Positions 48,453-56,580 of a stretch of DNA of 64,000 nucleotides are shown piece by piece. The notes beneath the pieces were generated by a model. The model had not been told where the DNA came from, did not search any database, and saw only the letters and a program-made list of their open reading frames with translations. This DNA comes from Lentzea sp. NBRC 102530. GTDB taxonomy: Bacteria; Actinomycetota; Actinomycetes; Mycobacteriales; Pseudonocardiaceae. Numbering within the stretch: the stretch's first letter is position 1; each line of letters begins with the position of its first letter. The position numbers and the translations under genes were made by a program. The stretch is taken from positions 124,001 to 188,000 of the forward strand of contig NZ_BSTF01000001.1 in the NCBI RefSeq assembly GCF_030269365.1, written 5' to 3'.

Positions 48453-49283
48453 ATGCCAAAAAGATACTCGACCGCGCGGGGTCGTGAGTTCGGTGACGGG
48501 CTGCGCGCGGCCATCGCCGCGACGGGAATGACGGCGCGCGCCATCGCTGAGATCGTGGATTGGAACGAGGCCAAGGTCTCGGACGCCGCCAACGGCAAAG
48601 GAGGCATCACCGAGCTCGAGCTCGCCCTGTTGCTCGGGGCCTGCCGGACGCCGTCGGCGGAGCGGGTGCACCTGCACAAGCTCTTCAACGCCACCGGGGT
48701 CAGGGGGTGGCTGCAGGAGCACGGCGCGGTCGAGCCGATCACGCCGAGGACGCTGGTCGAACACGAGGCCAAGGCCAAGACGCTCGTGAGCTGGTTGCCG
48801 CTGCTGGTGCACGGCATGTTGCAGACACCCGACTACGCGCGTGCGGTGATCGCGGCGAACGCCAACGTGCCCGCGGCAGAGGTGGAGGCGCGCGTCGCTG
48901 CTCGGGTGGAGCGGAAGGAGGCGCTCCGGTCACGCATGTCGGCGACCTTCTACATCCACGAATCCGTGCTCAGGACGCCGGTCGGTGGAGAAGAGGTCAT
49001 GCGTGCTCAGTTGCGGCACCTGGAAAAGGTGTCGGAACGGCCGCACGTGGTCGTCAGGGTCGTGCCGACGTCGATCGGGGCGCACGCGGGCCACGCCGGT
49101 GGCTTCAACCTGCTGAAGTTCGACAAGATCGAGCCGGTCGTCTTCGTGGAGAGCGAGAACGCCACCCTGATCATCGAGGCGGCGTCGGCCATCAAGAGCT
49201 ACGACAAGGTGGTCGAATCACTCGGTCGGACGGCGTTGGACGCGGAACAATCCAGGAGGCTGATCAAAGACATCGTCGGTTAG
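48453..49283 (+). CDS. XRE-family regulator with DUF5753 (WhiJ-like)
   Basis: A 276-residue protein. The N-terminal helix-turn-helix (about 10-65: GLRAAIAATGMTARAIAEIV, EAKVSDAANGKGGI) is followed by a DUF5753 ligand/partner domain (about 95-270: LVSWLPLLVHGMLQTPDYAR, HVVVRVVPTSIGAHAGHAGG). The family includes WhiJ and related regulators that control development and antibiotic production in Streptomyces, usually together with a small DUF397 protein. Here the DUF397 gene starts 9 nt after its stop, giving the standard pair. Confidence 0.88.
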   Translation: MPKRYSTARGREFGDGLRAAIAATGMTARAIAEIVDWNEAKVSDAANGKGGITELELALLLGACRTPSAERVHLHKLFNATGVRGWLQEHGAVEPITPRTLVEHEAKAKTLVSWLPLLVHGMLQTPDYARAVIAANANVPAAEVEARVAARVERKEALRSRMSATFYIHESVLRTPVGGEEVMRAQLRHLEKVSERPHVVVRVVPTSIGAHAGHAGGFNLLKFDKIEPVVFVESENATLIIEAASAIKSYDKVVESLGRTALDAEQSRRLIKDIVG

Positions 49284-49292
49284 GAGACCTTG

Positions 49293-49454
49293 ATGGCCGA
49301 GTGGCGCAAGAGCAGCTACAGCGCTAATGCGAGTGAGTGCGTGGAGATCGCCACCGGCATCGGGATCCGGGACAGCAAGGCGACCGCCGTCCACGTCGAG
49401 GTGGGGGCGGCCGCCTGGTCCTCGTTCCTCGGCACCGTCAAGCGATCGGGCTGA
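49293..49454 (+). CDS. DUF397 domain-containing protein
   Basis: A 53-residue protein (MAEWRKSSYSANASECVEIA, then IRDSK and WSSFLGTVK) with all hallmarks of DUF397: W-R-K-S-S-Y-S, an E-C-V-E motif and an R-D-S-K motif. GGAG precedes the ATG by about 8 nt. DUF397 partners antagonise or modulate the adjacent XRE/DUF5753 regulator. It is slightly short for the family (usually 60-90 residues). Confidence 0.85.
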   Translation: MAEWRKSSYSANASECVEIATGIGIRDSKATAVHVEVGAAAWSSFLGTVKRSG

Positions 49455-49466
49455 CGCCCAGGTCGA

Positions 49467-49472
49467 TACGAT
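49467..49472 (+). promoter_or_regulatory. -10 box TACGAT before the ornithine cyclodeaminase homologue
   Basis: TACGAT fits TANNNT and ends 7 nt before ATG 49480. The gene can thus be transcribed separately from the XRE/DUF397 pair just upstream. Confidence 0.45.
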
Positions 49473-49479
49473 CCGGGGC

Positions 49480-50337
49480 ATGACGATGCCCGCCGCGATC
49501 GAAGCCGTCAGAGAAGCGTTCGCCGGGCTGGCCGCGGAGGAGTTCGACCTGCCGCCGCGGCAGACGTTCGCGGACAGCCGGTCGCTCGTCATGGCGGTGC
49601 ACCACCGGCCGACGCGGTCGACGGCGGTCAAGGTGGTCAGCATCGAGGTCGAACGCGATCCGGTCATCACGGGCACGGTCGTGTACTCGCACCCGGACGG
49701 GCAGTTCGTGACGGACGCGGTGCCGCTCACGACGTTGCGGACCGGCGCGGTGGTCGGGGTGGCGACGGATCTGCTGGCCGACGAGGACGCGTCGCACCTC
49801 GCGTTGCTGGGAGCCGGGGCGCAGGCCGCCGATCAGGTGCGGGCGGTGCACGCGGTGCGGCCGTTGAAGAAGCTCGTCGTGTTCAACCGGAACGTCAAGA
49901 AGGCCGAGGCGTTGCTGGAAAGTCTCAAGGACGAGCTGCCGGACACCGTGGTGGACGTGGCGGCCACGCCGGCCGAAGCGGTGCGGGACGCGGACGTCGT
50001 GTGTTGCGCGACGGCGTCCACGGTGCCGTTGTTCGGGTGCGACGATCTGAAGGACCGCGTGCACGTCAACGCGATCGGGTCGTACCGGCCGGTGATGCGG
50101 GAGCTGCCGGAGGAGTTGCTCGCCACCGCCGGAGTCGTGGTGGTCGACCAGGTCGAGGCGGCGCTGAGCGAGGCCGGGGAGATCATCCGGGCGGTGCGCA
50201 GCGGTGTGCTGCGGCTGGAGTCGCTCGTCGAACTCGGTGCGGCGCTGGGGAATCCGCCGTTGCGGGAGGGCCGCACGGTGTTCAAGTCCGTCGGCGTCGC
50301 GGTCCAGGACTGGGCCGTCGCGCGGCTGCTGGCCTAG
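49480..50337 (+). CDS. Ornithine cyclodeaminase/mu-crystallin family protein
   Basis: A 285-residue NAD(P)-binding protein of the OCD/mu-crystallin family: AAIEAVREAFAGLAAEEFDL, VKVVSIEV, LALLGAGAQAADQVRAV (Rossmann glycines), LKDRVHVNAIGSYRPVMREL and VVVDQVEAALSEAGEII. Family members cyclise ornithine to proline, reduce ketimines, or act in amino-acid biosynthesis. This one is about 40 residues shorter than typical at the N-terminus, so ornithine binding is not assured. It is followed 8 nt later by a small unknown gene. Confidence 0.85.
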   Translation: MTMPAAIEAVREAFAGLAAEEFDLPPRQTFADSRSLVMAVHHRPTRSTAVKVVSIEVERDPVITGTVVYSHPDGQFVTDAVPLTTLRTGAVVGVATDLLADEDASHLALLGAGAQAADQVRAVHAVRPLKKLVVFNRNVKKAEALLESLKDELPDTVVDVAATPAEAVRDADVVCCATASTVPLFGCDDLKDRVHVNAIGSYRPVMRELPEELLATAGVVVVDQVEAALSEAGEIIRAVRSGVLRLESLVELGAALGNPPLREGRTVFKSVGVAVQDWAVARLLA

Positions 50338-50345
50338 GGGGCAGG

Positions 50346-50819
50346 GTGTTCGGCTGGAAGAAGCTGAGGAAGAAGCTCGACGGCCTGTTCGACCTCAATG
50401 ATCTGAACGAGGTGGTGGAAGGGCTCAGACCCGATCTGAGCCGGGGGTCGCTCGGCGTCGGGCCCGCCTTCCCGGGCGTTGCCGCGAACCCGGCCATGAG
50501 CAGTGACGCGCAGAAGCGCAGCGCGGAACTGCGCACCGGAGAGCTCGCGCTCGGCGTTCTCGTCGACTGGCGGGAGGTCAACAGCAACCCACGCGTGGTC
50601 CTGATGCTCGACGTGGAGACCGTCGACGGCATCTCGTTCCGCGGCATCGCGGACGAAGCCCTCACCATCACCGAGCTCACCCGGCTCGCCCCAGGGCAGA
50701 CGGTGCCCGTGCGCTACCGGCCGGCCGTCATGGACCACTGCGTCGCCCTCGCCCGGGACGTGGATCCCGCCCGTGTGCGGCAACTCGCTGACGAGATCGC
50801 GAGCCGCAGGCGGGCCTGA
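50346..50819 (+). CDS. Hypothetical protein, 157 residues
   Basis: A 157-residue soluble protein beginning FGWKKLRKKLDGLFDLNDLN, with a beta-rich centre (LALGVLVDWREVNSNPRVVL, LDVETVDGISFRGIA) and a helical tail. The central segment GELALGVLVDWREVNSNPRV resembles SHOCT- or DUF3592-linked proteins, but I cannot name a family. GTG 50346 follows the cyclodeaminase homologue by 8 nt, suggesting an operon. A perfect 17-bp hairpin 31 nt after the stop ends the unit. Confidence 0.65.
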   Translation: MFGWKKLRKKLDGLFDLNDLNEVVEGLRPDLSRGSLGVGPAFPGVAANPAMSSDAQKRSAELRTGELALGVLVDWREVNSNPRVVLMLDVETVDGISFRGIADEALTITELTRLAPGQTVPVRYRPAVMDHCVALARDVDPARVRQLADEIASRRRA

Positions 50820-50850
50820 AGCCTTGGCGTGGTGGCGTGGAACCAAAAGA

Positions 50851-50895
50851 GCGCTGGACGTGAACCCATCCGCCGCGGGGGTTCACGTCCAGCGC
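50851..50895. terminator. Bidirectional 17-bp terminator hairpin
   Basis: Perfect arms at 50851-50867 and 50879-50895 enclose an 11-nt loop. On the minus strand the hairpin is followed by TCTTTTGG, giving a U-rich tail for the GH16 gene. It also lies 31 nt after the stop of the plus-strand gene. Confidence 0.85.
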
Positions 50896-50943
50896 CTGTG
50901 AACCTTCCTGTCAGGCCATGCGCAACCCGTCAGGAAGAGCTCG

Positions 50944-52167
50944 TCAGACCTGCCACTTCTGGCTGGCCACGCCGAGGCATTCCCAGATGTGCGTTCTCGT
51001 GCCGTCCGCCGAGGAACCTCCCACGGCGTCCAGGCACTTGTTCGCCTGCGGGTTCACGATGTCGTTCGCTCCGGAGACCACCCATTGCTGGGCTGGGCTT
51101 CCGTTGCAGTCCCAGAGCTGGACCACCGTGCCGTTGCCGGTGCCGCCGCCGTTGACGTCGAGGCACTTGCCCAGCGCGCGGATCGTGCCGTCACCGGGAC
51201 GGCTCCACTTCTGGGCGGCGTTGCCGTTGCAGCCGACGATCTGGATGGGCGTGCCGTTGGCCGTGTTGGCCCAGGGCACGTCGAGGCACTTGCCTGCGAT
51301 GCCGCGGATCTCCGAACCGCCGCCGGTGGGAGGCGGGGAGTCGTTGGAGACGCGGACCCAGTCGATCACGAGCTGCTGCGGGAACGTCGTGCTGGCGTCC
51401 GGGTAACCCGGCCACTCACCACCGACCGCGAGGTTGATGATGATGAAGAAGGGCTTGTTGAACACCCACGGGTTGCCGTTGACGTCGGTCGGCGTGTTGC
51501 GGGCGTAGACGTTGCCGTCCACCGACCACGTGATCTCGCCCGGCTTCCAGTCAACCGCGAAGTTGTGGAACCCGTCCGAGAAGTTCGGGCCGTTGTAGGC
51601 GTGGGACTTGCCGCCCGCGCCCGAGTAACCGGGGCCGTGGATGGTGCCGTACACGGTGTTCGTCTGGTGTCCCAGGAACTCCATGATGTCGATCTCGCCG
51701 GAACCCGGCCACGGGTTGCCGCTGTTGATGTCAGCGCCGAGCATCCAGAACGCGGGCCAGATTCCCTTGCCGCGCGGCATCTTCATGCGCGCTTCGAACC
51801 GGCCGTAGGTCTGGGTGAACTTGCCCGCGGTGTTGATGCGCGCGGACGTGTACTGACACCTGCCGTACCAGCAGTTGTAGTTGCCGGGGTTCTCGCGCTT
51901 GGCCGTGATGACCAGGTTGCCCTGGCCGTCGTGGGCCGCGTTCGAGGTACCCGCCTGGTACCACTGGTGTTCCTTGTTGTTGCCGTTGTTGTTGCCCACT
52001 TCCATTTGCCACTTGCTGCCGTCGACACCGGTGCCGGCGGGAGCGTTGAACTCGTCGGCCCAGGTCACCGCCGCGTTGGCAGGGGGAGCTTGGCTGGTGG
52101 TGGCGACGGTGATCCCTGCGGCCACCATCAAGGCAGCGGCAAGGGCCGTCCCGATGCGTCGATGCAT
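50944..52167 (-). CDS. Secreted GH16 beta-glucanase with ricin-type lectin domain
   Basis: A 407-residue exported glycoside hydrolase. The signal peptide (to about residue 32, PPANA) leads into a GH16 catalytic domain (about 33-275) with the active-site motif GEIDIMEFLG (E158, D160, E163). A Pro/Gly linker precedes a ricin B-type CBM13 (about 285-407) containing QKW, QQW and QKW repeats. It likely cleaves beta-1,3 or beta-1,3-1,4-glucans such as laminarin or fungal wall glucan. A CebR-like palindrome about 105 bp upstream suggests sugar-induced expression. A terminator follows. Confidence 0.92.
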   Translation of the reverse strand: MHRRIGTALAAALMVAAGITVATTSQAPPANAAVTWADEFNAPAGTGVDGSKWQMEVGNNNGNNKEHQWYQAGTSNAAHDGQGNLVITAKRENPGNYNCWYGRCQYTSARINTAGKFTQTYGRFEARMKMPRGKGIWPAFWMLGADINSGNPWPGSGEIDIMEFLGHQTNTVYGTIHGPGYSGAGGKSHAYNGPNFSDGFHNFAVDWKPGEITWSVDGNVYARNTPTDVNGNPWVFNKPFFIIINLAVGGEWPGYPDASTTFPQQLVIDWVRVSNDSPPPTGGGSEIRGIAGKCLDVPWANTANGTPIQIVGCNGNAAQKWSRPGDGTIRALGKCLDVNGGGTGNGTVVQLWDCNGSPAQQWVVSGANDIVNPQANKCLDAVGGSSADGTRTHIWECLGVASQKWQV

Positions 52168-52213
52168 CGAACCGACCTTTCCGGGTGTTTAGTTGTGCGC
52201 CCAGTGGTTCGGA

Positions 52214-52242
52214 AGTGTTGTCATGCCGTGACTCTCGGTCAA
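52214..52242 (-). promoter_or_regulatory. Candidate promoter of the GH16 gene (TTGACC-17-AACACT)
   Basis: On the minus strand, TTGACC (plus 52237-52242) and AACACT (plus 52214-52219) are 17 bp apart, about 45 bp upstream of the GH16 ATG. The LacI-type operator lies 30 bp further upstream. Confidence 0.45.
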
Positions 52243-52271
52243 CGTGTAAACCTTTTCAGATTCTGGGCAGA

Positions 52272-52285
52272 TGAGAGCGCTCTCA
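52272..52285. promoter_or_regulatory. LacI/CebR-like operator TGAGAGCGCTCTCA
   Basis: A perfect 14-bp palindrome differing by one symmetric position from the CebR cellobiose-repressor consensus TGGGAGCGCTCCCA of actinomycetes. It is 105 bp upstream of the GH16 start, consistent with repression relieved by a glucan oligosaccharide. Confidence 0.7.
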
Positions 52286-52570
52286 AGAGATCAAGCCTTC
52301 TGCCTGGGGTTGTTTGGGTGCAGATCGGCTTGGTGGTGGTTGTCCCGGTTCTGGCGGGTGCGGGGTTCCGTCACCGGTGCGGTGCTCGTGCGGACCTGGA
52401 CGAGCTTGGGTTTCGTCATCGCCGCCGGCGTTGACAGGGATCGGGCCGGGCTGGGTGCGTACGTCGTCGACACCGCTTGCTCGGAGCCCGGAGGTGGGGA
52501 CGCCTCGTCTTCGGCATTGCGCGCGGGTCGTGGCCGGCTCGGCTGCGCCGCCGAGGCCCGTGCTCGTTCG
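52286..52570. other. Intergenic stretch without a credible gene
   Basis: About 285 bp between the GH16 upstream region and the S1 protease terminator. Short frames exist on both strands, but they have weak codon bias, no ribosome binding sites and no recognisable domains. I see no further structured site. Confidence 0.5.
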
Positions 52571-52626
52571 GCCCGGCGCGCAGCAGCCGAGCGCTCAGTC
52601 GCCTGGCGCCCGGCTGCTGTCCGGGC
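52571..52626 (-). terminator. Two-part hairpin after the S1 protease gene
   Basis: Outer arms GCCCGG (52571-52576) and CCGGGC (52621-52626) flank inner perfect 9-bp arms CAGCAGCCG (52581-52589) and 52611-52619. It lies 26 nt beyond the protease stop on the minus strand. No U-tract is seen. Confidence 0.55.
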
Positions 52627-52651
52627 TCTGTCGAGCCCCTTGCGCGGTGGG

Positions 52652-54088
52652 TCAGCCGTTCGGCGTCGTGATCACGTTGAACACCGAGCCGCCGCTCGCC
52701 TGGCGGGCGCTGAGGTCCTCGAGGATGGTCGAGAGCGGGGAGTAGTTGTTGAGTTCGCCCAGCTGGCAGGCGCCGCTGCGGGCCTGCTGGCTGCCGTTGA
52801 GGATGCCGAGCCCCGCCTTGGTGATCTGGCTGAACAGCGGGCTGCCGCTGTCACCGTTGCGGGCGCAGATGTCGGTGTTGATGCCGACGTCGGTGGACAG
52901 GACCCGGCCGCACCGGGTGCCCACGAGGTAGCCCTCGCCGGCGCCGCTGTCGTAGGAGTCCGGGTAGTTCACCGCGCTGGAACCGGATCCGCTGGCGCAG
53001 ACGATCGCGCCGGGCAGGATCTGGGCGAGCGGGGTGACCGAGGTGATCTCCTGGTTCTGCGAGGTCGCCTGGGGGCCGCACGGGGTGTCGGCGTTGCTGT
53101 CCAGGCCGCCGTTGCGGCAGTACTTGAGGACGGTGTTGCGGTTGGTCTGGCCCTCCAGCCAGGTGGTGGCGGTGGCCGCGTCCACGTACCGCAGGGCGGC
53201 GTAGTCGTAGGGGTAGGAGTTCTTCTCGATGCCGTGCTGGTTCAGGACCACCTGGCGGTTGTGCTCGGTCGGCACGTTGTTGGTCTTGGTGGCCATGCAG
53301 TGGCCCGCGGTGAGGACCCACGGGACGCCAGGGAAGGCACCGCCCGTCGTGCGCAGGTTGAACGCGCTGGTGCAGCCGCCGGTGGTGCCGTTGTCACGCC
53401 TCATGTCCAGGCGCAGGCCGCCGCGCATGGGGCCGTAGTTCGTGCAGTACAACGGGTGGCAGAAGCCCCAGTCGACCGGGTCGGCCGAGTACGGGGTGGG
53501 CTCCTTGAGCGTGCGCGCCGAGACCACGGCCGGGTCGGCGTTGAGCGCGCTCATCTCCTGGGCCCGGGCGGTCGCGCCGGGCTTCTTGAGCCAGGAGCGT
53601 TCCCAGACGACCACGCGGTTCTCGGTCTGGCTGACGGCCGGGAGGTAGACCGACTCGGCGCCCGCGCCGACCTGCTGCGCGATGCGGTCGTGGGTGGCCT
53701 TCAGGGTGGCCAGGGAGTTCTTCACCGTGCGGACGTTGACGTTCGCGCGGTCGGAGAGGGCGGCGATCTGGCGCTGTGCCGCGGCCGGCCTCGTCATCGC
53801 CACGACGAGCTTGCCACCCGCCTCCTGGTCGATCCACATGCCGCCGTACTCGGCGGCGGCGTCCTTCTTCAGCGTCGCTTCGAGTGCGGCGGCGTCGTTC
53901 TGGAGCTGGAGTCTCCGTAACGCCTCGCGCTCGCTGACCTTGTAGGTCGCTTTCAGGTAGTCGATCGACTCGCGGACCGAGTCCGCGTCGATCGTGATGG
54001 TCGGGCCGGCGTTGGCCGGTGCAGCCGTGACGGTCGACGCGAACAACAGGCTCGCGGTCACCGCCCCCAGGATCTTGGCTACTCGCAA
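52652..54088 (-). CDS. Secreted chymotrypsin-like (S1) serine protease with prodomain
   Basis: A 478-residue exported protease. The signal peptide ILGAVTASLLFASTVTAAPANA is followed by a prodomain (about 28-200) and an S1 domain with His263 (LTAGHCM), Asp295 (YPYDYAAL) and Ser414 (NGDSGSPLF). Several Cys pairs suggest disulfides. The layout matches streptogrisin/alpha-lytic-type proteases whose prodomain assists folding. I chose the TTG at 54088 because GGAG lies 6 nt upstream; a GTG at 54115 is less well placed. It is divergent from a TetR gene. Confidence 0.88.
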   Translation of the reverse strand: MRVAKILGAVTASLLFASTVTAAPANAGPTITIDADSVRESIDYLKATYKVSEREALRRLQLQNDAAALEATLKKDAAAEYGGMWIDQEAGGKLVVAMTRPAAAQRQIAALSDRANVNVRTVKNSLATLKATHDRIAQQVGAGAESVYLPAVSQTENRVVVWERSWLKKPGATARAQEMSALNADPAVVSARTLKEPTPYSADPVDWGFCHPLYCTNYGPMRGGLRLDMRRDNGTTGGCTSAFNLRTTGGAFPGVPWVLTAGHCMATKTNNVPTEHNRQVVLNQHGIEKNSYPYDYAALRYVDAATATTWLEGQTNRNTVLKYCRNGGLDSNADTPCGPQATSQNQEITSVTPLAQILPGAIVCASGSGSSAVNYPDSYDSGAGEGYLVGTRCGRVLSTDVGINTDICARNGDSGSPLFSQITKAGLGILNGSQQARSGACQLGELNNYSPLSTILEDLSARQASGGSVFNVITTPNG

Positions 54089-54185
54089 TGGGATCTCCTT
54101 GCCGATGTGAATGACTCGTCCTTCATAGCCGCGAACCGGGGCCGTCCGCCCACGTCTTCGCAAGATCTCTACGCAGTCTCCACAC

Positions 54186-54215
54186 TTGACGTTGCAAGGC
54201 TAAGGGCATTAGCTT
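54186..54215 (+). promoter_or_regulatory. Promoter TTGACG-18-TAGCTT of the TetR operon
   Basis: TTGACG (54186-54191) and TAGCTT (54210-54215) are 18 bp apart. The -10 ends 7 nt before ATG 54223, predicting a leaderless transcript. Confidence 0.6.
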
Positions 54216-54222
54216 TTGAGCT

Positions 54223-54786
54223 ATGAACGTTCGCCAACGGCTCAGTCCCGCCAGGGTCGTGGACGCCGCGCTGGAACTGGTCGACGAGCAGGGCGTGGAA
54301 GCGCTCACGCTCGCGGCCGTCGCCGCGAAGACCGGTGTTGCCACGCCCTCGCTGTACAAGCACGTCGCGAGCCTCGGCGAGTTGCGGGGGCTGCTCGGCG
54401 TGCGGGTGCTGGAGGAGATGACCGAACGGTTCACGAGCGCGGTCATCGGCCGTGCGGGCGACGACGCCGTGGCGGCGCTCATGCACGCGTATCGCGCGTA
54501 CGTCCGCGAGCATCCAAAGCGTTACGCCGCAATGCCCATGGATCCGTTGCACGACGAACTGCAGCGGGCAGCGGGCGTGAAGTTGATGGAGGTCATGCTC
54601 GCCACGCTGCGGAGCTACGGCATGGAGGGCTCCCAGGCCGTTCACGCCACGCGGCGGTTGCGGGTGATCGTGCACGGCTTCGCGTCGATCGAGTCCAGCG
54701 GCGGTTTCGGTCTGCCGGAAGGACTCGACGACACCTACGACCAGCTCGTCCGGATGTACCTCGACGATCTCAGGGGGCAATCGTGA
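54223..54786 (+). CDS. TetR family regulator (WHG domain type)
   Basis: A 187-residue TetR protein. The N-terminal HTH (about 8-55: VVDAALELVDEQGVEALTLA, TGVATPSLYKHVASLGEL) precedes a C-terminal ligand domain resembling the WHG group (AYRAYVREHPKRYAAMPMD, LRVIVHGFASIESSGGFGLP). Its stop overlaps the start of the downstream membrane protein by 4 nt (GTGA), so it probably controls and is co-expressed with it. Confidence 0.88.
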   Translation: MNVRQRLSPARVVDAALELVDEQGVEALTLAAVAAKTGVATPSLYKHVASLGELRGLLGVRVLEEMTERFTSAVIGRAGDDAVAALMHAYRAYVREHPKRYAAMPMDPLHDELQRAAGVKLMEVMLATLRSYGMEGSQAVHATRRLRVIVHGFASIESSGGFGLPEGLDDTYDQLVRMYLDDLRGQS

Positions 54787-55346
54787 AGTGGACGCTGACC
54801 GCCGCGGGTGTGCTATTCCTGCTCTACCCGGCGTCGAGACCGTGGCACGACGAGACGACGGCGGCCGGTGCGGCGGCCTCGATGGGGTCGACCGCCTGGG
54901 TGCTGTCGCACCTGTTCGCGATGATCGGGTTCATCCTGGTGCCGATCGCGGTGCTGGAGGTCCACCGGACGGCCGCGATCACGTTCTGGGTCGGCGCCGG
55001 GCTCACGCTGCCGTACTACGGTGCGGAGGACTTCGGCCTGCACGCCGTCGCACAGCAGCCGAACGTGCTCGAACTCGCCGAGGCGGTGCGCTACAACCCG
55101 TTCGCCGTCACGACTTTCGGCGTCGGGCTGGTCACCATGGGCGTCGCGGCCGTCATGGTCGCGCTGAAGCTGCGGACACCGTCGGCGATCGTGTTCGCGG
55201 CCGGCTTCGCGTTGTTCCTGCCGCAGTTCTTCACGCCGCCCGCGGTGAGGATCGCGCACGGCGTCCTCATGATCGCGGGCTGCGTGTGGCTGGCGTGGGC
55301 CTCAGCGCGCCGTGAGGCGGAAGACCCGCAGCTCGCGGCCGCCTGA
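54783..55346 (+). CDS. Hypothetical membrane protein with about five helices
   Basis: A 187-residue integral membrane protein (WTLTAAGVLFLLYP, AWVLSHLFAMIGFILVPIAV, ITFWVGAGLTLPYYG, FAVTTFGVGLVTMGVAAVMV, HGVLMIAGCVWLAWASARRE). It is translationally coupled to the TetR gene and is the likely regulated product, perhaps in lipid or drug response. I do not recognise a named family. Its end overlaps the convergent F420-type oxidoreductase by 45 bp. Confidence 0.7.
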   Translation: MKWTLTAAGVLFLLYPASRPWHDETTAAGAAASMGSTAWVLSHLFAMIGFILVPIAVLEVHRTAAITFWVGAGLTLPYYGAEDFGLHAVAQQPNVLELAEAVRYNPFAVTTFGVGLVTMGVAAVMVALKLRTPSAIVFAAGFALFLPQFFTPPAVRIAHGVLMIAGCVWLAWASARREAEDPQLAAA

Positions 55347-55724
55347 TTTCGCCACGTAGTCCTGGAACGCCGGGTAGGCCGCGACCATCGTCGTCCAGGC
55401 GGCCTCCCGGTCGGCGCCTTCGAGCAGCGTCGCGCGCACGGCACGCACGTCGCCGCCCACGTTGACCTGGATGTCCGGGTTCTTCAGCAGGTTCGCCGTC
55501 CACGCCGGGTGGTGCGGCTTGCCCCAGTTCGACCCCACGACCAGCATCGAGTCACCGTCGGCCACGTACTGGACCTGGTTCTCGCGCTTCTCACCGCTGC
55601 GAGCGCCGGTGGTGATCAGCGTCAGGCCCTTCTGCTTCGACATCGACATGATGGTGAACTTGCCGCCGGTCAGCCTGTAGAGCAGCCGATCGGTCCCGAC
55701 CACGGCCTTCTCCATCAACGACAT
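55302..55724 (-). CDS. F420-dependent (Ddn-like) nitroreductase family oxidoreductase
   Basis: A 140-residue split-beta-barrel protein of the deazaflavin-dependent nitroreductase family (TTGARSGEKRENQVQYVADG, VVGSNWGKPHHPAWTANLLK, PDIQVNVGGDVRAVRATL). The W-G-K-P-H-H-P-A-W segment is diagnostic. Such enzymes use reduced F420 to reduce quinones or nitro compounds. ATG 55724 directly abuts the stop of the LuxR gene, so the two form an operon and the regulator may control it. Confidence 0.88.
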   Translation of the reverse strand: MSLMEKAVVGTDRLLYRLTGGKFTIMSMSKQKGLTLITTGARSGEKRENQVQYVADGDSMLVVGSNWGKPHHPAWTANLLKNPDIQVNVGGDVRAVRATLLEGADREAAWTTMVAAYPAFQDYVAKSGGRELRVFRLTAR

Positions 55725-56513
55725 TCAGAGCGCTCCCGTCGACCTCGCCGCGTGGACGGCGGCGGTTCTGTTGTGCACCCCCAGCTTGCGCATCGCGCCC
55801 CGGAGGTAGGCCTTGACGGTTTCGGTGCTCAACCCGAGTTCCGCGGCGATCTCGCGGTTGGACGCACCGACCGCGGCCAGCCGCAGCGTATCGAGTTCGC
55901 GCGGGGTCAGTCCGGACGGGACGCTCACCGGTGGCTCGCCGCCGAGGTTCTGGTGGACCTTGCGAAGTCGTTCGCGCAGCACGGGATCGCCGACGAGCTT
56001 GGCGACCTCGGCCAGCTCGCGCAACGCCGCCTGCGTGTGAATGGAAGGCATGTCCAGGTCCTGTGCGAATCCCTGCGCGATGGCGCCGGCCATCCTGATG
56101 GCCCGATCACCCACGGTGGTCTGCCCGCGGACGGCGCCGTAGAGGACACCGGTCACGGTCCCGCGGACCGTCACCGGGTAGGCGAACACCGATGTGAGGC
56201 GTTCGTTCACGACCACCATCTGGTCGAACTCGTGGGTGATCGCGCGGGTCGAGGCGTAGTCGTTGACGCGCACGGCGGTGCCCATCGCGATGGCCGTGCC
56301 ACCGAGGCCGCGGCCCGTGCCGACGCGCAGGCCGTGCAACGACGTGCCGTGCGTGCCCTGGAAGCTGCTGAGCAACAGCTCGTGGCCGGGCGTCACCGCA
56401 CCGCCGAACACGACGGGCAGCCCGGTGGCACGGCGGAGCATGTCCAGGCGCTGCGGCAGCAGTGCCTGGAAGCGGTCTGGCAGCACGTTCAGCAGTTTCG
56501 CCGACGACAGCAC
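55725..56513 (-). CDS. LuxR-family regulator with GAF-like sensor domain
   Basis: A regulator of about 262 residues. A GAF-like domain (PDRFQALLPQRLDMLRRATG, VFAYPVTVRGTVTGVLYGAV) precedes a LuxR HTH (LTPRELDTLRLAAVGASNRE, GLSTETVKAYLRGAMRKLGV). The reading frame stays open further upstream, to GTG 56531 and ATG 56582. I chose GTG 56513 because it leaves a 16-bp palindrome in the divergent spacer and matches the start of the conserved region. It is divergent from the acyl-CoA synthetase gene and followed without a gap by the F420-type oxidoreductase. The start is uncertain. Confidence 0.75.
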   Translation of the reverse strand: MLSSAKLLNVLPDRFQALLPQRLDMLRRATGLPVVFGGAVTPGHELLLSSFQGTHGTSLHGLRVGTGRGLGGTAIAMGTAVRVNDYASTRAITHEFDQMVVVNERLTSVFAYPVTVRGTVTGVLYGAVRGQTTVGDRAIRMAGAIAQGFAQDLDMPSIHTQAALRELAEVAKLVGDPVLRERLRKVHQNLGGEPPVSVPSGLTPRELDTLRLAAVGASNREIAAELGLSTETVKAYLRGAMRKLGVHNRTAAVHAARSTGAL

Positions 56514-56529
56514 CCTCGAAAAGGGGTGC

Positions 56530-56545
56530 ACCCCCGATCGGGGGT
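56530..56545. promoter_or_regulatory. Perfect 16-bp palindrome ACCCCCGATCGGGGGT
   Basis: A perfect GC-rich palindrome between the LuxR-type and acyl-CoA synthetase genes, immediately followed by GGTATACC (56543-56550). It is placed to regulate either gene, provided that the LuxR start is at 56513. Confidence 0.5.
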
Positions 56546-56580
56546 ATACCGCGGGCGCGGACGCTCGCACCCTCTCGGAC

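Noticed and set aside
52291-52671. Short frames in the GH16-protease intergenic region
   Set aside because: Weak codon bias and no start signals.
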